From NCBI GenBank assembly GCA_002697475.1, contig NZVW01000134.1:1-16291 (forward strand): a DNA stretch of 16,291 nucleotides, in the 5' to 3' direction. Both the position numbers and the translations under genes were made by a program. How positions within the stretch are numbered: position 1 is the first letter of the stretch; each line of letters begins with the position of its first letter. Below are positions 13,604 through 16,291 of the stretch, piece after piece. Under the pieces are notes generated by a model, which saw only the letters and a list, made by a program, of their open reading frames with translations, did no database searches and was not told where the DNA came from. Source of the DNA: Aquimarina sp. (GTDB taxonomy: Bacteria > Bacteroidota > Bacteroidia > Flavobacteriales > Flavobacteriaceae).

Positions 13604-14845
13604 TTACTGAAAACGAATTGCCTTTACAGGAGATATTTTAGATATAATAAAAGAAGGTATCAGTAGCATTAAAACACACAAAAGCATCGTCCCTAGATTT
13701 AAGAGAAAAATATAACCTACACTAATATAAACGGGTGCTTTATCCACATAGTAAGTATCTGGATTTAATGTAATAACCCCATAGTACTCTTGCACATATA
13801 AAAGTCCTATTCCTAAAATATTGCCTAGTAATAAACCAACCAGAATCAGATATGCTGCATTATAAAGAAAAACTTTTCGTATCGACCAATCACTGGTTCC
13901 CAGTGCTTTTAGGATCCCTATCATAGGCACTCTCTCCAAAATTAGCACTAATAATGCAGTGATCATGTTAATTCCTGCTACAAGTATTATAATTCCTATA
14001 ATACCTATAATATTTAAATCAAATAATTTTAACCACTCAAAAATCGTCCCGTATTTTAGAGCTATAGTTTGAGCATCCAGTGTTGAAGGAATATTTTCAT
14101 AAATCTCTCTTCCTTTCTGCTCTATTTTATCAAAATCATCTAACAACACCTCAAACCTACCTACTTCATTATCCTTCCACTTATTCATTCTTTGAATATG
14201 TCTGATATCTGCAATAACAAATGATTCATCAAACTCTTGCATGCCAGAATTGTATATGCCTACAATATCAAAAGCACGAGTATTGGGTCTTGACTTTGGA
14301 TCTGAATTTTTCTTTAGAAAAAACGTAATAGCTTTATCGCCTACTTTAAGATTTAATCTTTTGGATATATAATCAGAAATCAATATCTCACCATTAAGTT
14401 CATTAGAAAAATCAGGTAGTCTTCCTTCAATTAAATATTCCTCAAAATCTCTCCATAGATAATCTACTCCCACTCCCTTTACCACAACTCCTTCAAAGTC
14501 TTCTTCAGTTCTAATTAAACCTGCTTTAGTAGCTACTCCCTGAATATGCCGTATGCCATTTACACCTTGAAATCTGGGATAGAAACTTTGTTCTGTAGAA
14601 ATAGGAGCTATCGTTTCTACACTACTATTATTATCAAAACTTGATATGATCACGTGGCCTTCAAAAGCGGCTACTTTATCTCGTATTTTACGCTGCAACC
14701 CGATTCCTGTAGCTACAGTAATAATCATCATAATCATACCAATAGTAATTGCCGCTATAGCAATTTTTATGATTGGAGCGGAAATACTACTTTTATGTTC
14801 TTTACCTTTGATTAGGCGTTTAGCTATAAAAAATTCGAAATTCAA
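13604..14845 (-). CDS. FtsX/LolC-type ABC transporter permease
   Basis: A 413-residue inner-membrane permease of the MacB/FtsX superfamily, resembling LolC/LolE, which help release lipoproteins from the inner membrane. The layout is typical: a first membrane helix (about 24-50, with ISAPIIKIAIAAITIGM before it), a large periplasmic domain (about 50-270), then three helices (about 278-305, 325-350 and 375-402), with ILERVPMIGILKALGTSDWSIRKVF between helices 2 and 3, the conserved FtsX segment that contacts the ATPase. The C-terminus ISKISPVKAIRFQ is also typical. The start is a TTG codon: an in-frame TAA lies five codons upstream with no ATG between, and MNFEFFIAKRL is the usual N-terminus. 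No ATPase gene is adjacent; in Bacteroidota the partner is often encoded elsewhere. Lipoprotein sorting is the likely but unproven role. Confidence 0.87.
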   Translation of the reverse strand: MNFEFFIAKRLIKGKEHKSSISAPIIKIAIAAITIGMIMMIITVATGIGLQRKIRDKVAAFEGHVIISSFDNNSSVETIAPISTEQSFYPRFQGVNGIRHIQGVATKAGLIRTEEDFEGVVVKGVGVDYLWRDFEEYLIEGRLPDFSNELNGEILISDYISKRLNLKVGDKAITFFLKKNSDPKSRPNTRAFDIVGIYNSGMQEFDESFVIADIRHIQRMNKWKDNEVGRFEVLLDDFDKIEQKGREIYENIPSTLDAQTIALKYGTIFEWLKLFDLNIIGIIGIIILVAGINMITALLVLILERVPMIGILKALGTSDWSIRKVFLYNAAYLILVGLLLGNILGIGLLYVQEYYGVITLNPDTYYVDKAPVYISVGYIFLLNLGTMLLCVLMLLIPSFIISKISPVKAIRFQ

Positions 14846-14851
14846 GCTGAT

Positions 14852-16129
14852 ATGGTTTTAATCCAAAATACATCTGCCTTTTTGGCAAACAAGTTCAAAA
14901 ATACATTTTTATTTTGTTGTTTCCTTTTTATTTCCTGTGCAAACAACTCAAAAGTTATACCCCAAGTGATAGATACAACTTCTGTCTCAACAGTTAATTC
15001 AGATAAACTAATTACAGAACCCATTGTAGGAGCTAATCAAACGGAAGCATATCTGCCATTACTTAAAGATAAAAAAATAGCTATAGTGGGTAATCAAACC
15101 TCTGTCATTTTCAATGAAAATGCATCTGAAAAATATACACATTTAGTAGATTCATTGTTGGCTCTTAATGTAAATATCATAAAGGTTTTTGCTCCTGAAC
15201 ATGGTTTTAGAGGCAAGGCCGATGCAGGAGAGCTGGTCGCTGACGGCAAGGATATTAAAACAGGCATTCCAATTATTTCTTTATATGGCAAAAACAAAAA
15301 ACCATCAAAGGAATCTGTTGAGAACATTGACCTTATGTTATTTGACATTCAGGATGTTGGAGTCCGATTTTACACCTATATTTCTACACTGCATTATGTA
15401 ATGCAGACCTGCGCAGAAAATAACATCCCTATAATCATTCTGGACCGTCCTAACCCTAATGGACACTATATTGACGGACCTACATTAGAAAAAGATCATA
15501 GCAGCTTCGTGGGTATGCATCCCGTACCTTTAGTTCATGGAATGACTATAGGTGAATATGCGAAAATGATCAATGGCGAAGGATGGTTAGGTGACAACCT
15601 GAAGTCTGATATCACCGTAATCCCAGTAAAAAATTATACACATCAAACTTTTTACAGCTTACCTATACGTCCTTCTCCTAACCTACCTAATGATACCGCC
15701 ATAAATCTTTATCCGAGCCTTGGTCTTTTTGAAGGCACTACCTTAAATGCAGGAAGAGGAACAGAGATGCAATTTCAAATCTTCGGATCTCCATTATTAC
15801 CTAAGGAAAAATATGGGTTTCAATATACACCTGAGCCTAATTTTGGAGCAAAATATCCTAAACATCAGGGAGAAAATTGCAATGGACTTGATCTGAGAAA
15901 TACTCCTCGTCTTGACAGAATCGACCTTAAATGGCTTATAGAAGCGTACACGGATTTTAAAGATAAATCCAAATTTTTTAATACAAGTTCATTTACCATA
16001 CACTCTGGAACTAAAAAATTGAAACAACAAATTGAACAGGGGTATTCATTTAGAGAGATTAGAAAAACCTGGCTAAATGATCTTGAAAATTTCAAAAACA
16101 TCAGGAAAAACTATCTTTTATACCCTTAA
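14852..16129 (+). CDS. DUF1343 lipoprotein, NamZ-type exo-beta-N-acetylmuramidase family
   Basis: A 425-residue lipoprotein of the DUF1343 family (NamZ, GH171), whose characterised members remove terminal MurNAc from peptidoglycan fragments. Family blocks are clear: VGNQTSVI (79-86), PEHGFRG (115-121), FDIQDVGVRFYTYISTL (164-180), LDRPNPNG (197-204), VHGMTIGEYA (228-237), RPSPNLPN (273-280) and LGLFEGTTLNAGRGTE (290-305). E116 and E294 are the acidic residues in the most conserved blocks and the candidate active-site pair. The lipobox FISC puts the lipidated Cys at residue 29 from this ATG. The n-region is then long (MVLIQNTSAFLANKFKN); a TTG at 14882 would give a more ordinary signal peptide (MANKFKN...). 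The start is therefore uncertain. It should act at the periplasmic or cell-surface side in wall recycling. A secreted-protein gene follows 29 bases later on the same strand. Confidence 0.9.
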   Translation: MVLIQNTSAFLANKFKNTFLFCCFLFISCANNSKVIPQVIDTTSVSTVNSDKLITEPIVGANQTEAYLPLLKDKKIAIVGNQTSVIFNENASEKYTHLVDSLLALNVNIIKVFAPEHGFRGKADAGELVADGKDIKTGIPIISLYGKNKKPSKESVENIDLMLFDIQDVGVRFYTYISTLHYVMQTCAENNIPIIILDRPNPNGHYIDGPTLEKDHSSFVGMHPVPLVHGMTIGEYAKMINGEGWLGDNLKSDITVIPVKNYTHQTFYSLPIRPSPNLPNDTAINLYPSLGLFEGTTLNAGRGTEMQFQIFGSPLLPKEKYGFQYTPEPNFGAKYPKHQGENCNGLDLRNTPRLDRIDLKWLIEAYTDFKDKSKFFNTSSFTIHSGTKKLKQQIEQGYSFREIRKTWLNDLENFKNIRKNYLLYP

Positions 16130-16158
16130 AAAAGCCACAACCCCGATCTCGAATCGCA

Positions 16159-16291
16159 ATGAAACCTCAAATGAAAATATCTATTGCTAAAAATTTTTCA
16201 TACTTATTTTTACTTTATTCAGTATTTGCCATGGCTACAAATTCTTACCAGCAAAGCTCTGAACAGTACGATATATCAGTTAAGGAACAAA
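16159..16291 (+). CDS. Start of a secreted protein, cut by window edge
   Basis: An open frame runs from ATG 16159 (or ATG 16171) to the window end, 44 codons without a stop. From the second Met it reads MKISIAKNFSYLFLLYSVFA, a typical Sec signal peptide with a basic n-region and hydrophobic core ending near FAMATNS; no lipobox is seen. Too little of the mature protein (NSYQQSSEQYDISVKEQ) is present to name a family. It lies 29 bases after the NamZ-type gene with no terminator between, so the two are probably co-transcribed and may act together in cell-wall turnover (inference from position only). Confidence 0.7.
   Translation, partial: MKPQMKISIAKNFSYLFLLYSVFAMATNSYQQSSEQYDISVKEQ

Noticed and set aside
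14842..15024. 60-codon minus-strand frame overlapping the NamZ-type start
   Set aside because: It lies opposite the signal-peptide region of the NamZ-type gene and overlaps the permease start; nothing supports it.
1..16291. CRISPR array, insertion sequence, prophage or defence cluster
   Set aside because: No spaced direct repeats, transposase, phage or known defence genes were seen; the gene content is ordinary chromosomal.

Overview
The window is an AT-rich stretch of a Bacteroidota chromosome, most likely from a member of the Flavobacteriia. Three things point there. Promoters have the Bacteroidota form (TTTG, about 18 to 20 bases, then TAnnTTTG). Translation starts lack Shine-Dalgarno sequences everywhere except rpsU, a known flavobacterial pattern. 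The gene content and order rpsU, xerC-type recombinase, raiA/hpf and a Thr-Tyr-Gly-Thr tRNA cluster is the familiar block upstream of tuf in this phylum. The genus cannot be read from the sequence.

Layout, mostly minus strand, so transcription runs toward base 1. Bases 1-650 hold four tRNA genes; tuf presumably follows just outside the window. Bases 752-2308 hold raiA/hpf, the xerC-type recombinase and rpsU, a translation and chromosome-maintenance block with two compact promoter/terminator arrangements. Bases 2458-3834 encode a lipoprotein alpha-amylase (GH13) that resembles the Thermococcales enzymes, including their zinc ligands. Bases 4055-7903 encode an acyl-CoA dehydrogenase, a membrane-anchored helix-hairpin-helix protein and a sodium:amino-acid symporter. 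Bases 8050-10590 form an operon of DUF2851 protein, PspC-domain protein and a two-helix K+ channel with an RCK domain; the last two overlap by an ATGA. Bases 10948-11931 encode an orphan AraC-family regulator between long hairpins. Bases 12129-13490 encode a cystathionine beta-synthase with tandem CBS domains. Bases 13604-14845 encode an FtsX/LolC-type ABC permease.

Only the right end is transcribed from the plus strand: a DUF1343/NamZ-type lipoprotein (exo-N-acetylmuramidase family), divergent from the permease with a 6-base gap between annotated starts, followed by the first 44 codons of a secreted protein cut by the window edge.

Most of this is core or common flavobacterial genome. I saw no CRISPR array, insertion sequence, prophage or defence island, and no clear new multi-gene system. 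The points most worth a second look are regulatory: the 12-base anti-SD complement before rpsU; a terminator-like hairpin starting almost at the predicted transcription start of the tRNA operon; a hairpin between rpsU and xerC that holds a -7 box in its loop and runs its T-tract into the xerC start codon; and two AAACGTTT palindromes, about two helical turns apart, forming one hairpin upstream of the amylase gene. All family calls come from reading the sequence and from memory of protein families; no database search was run.
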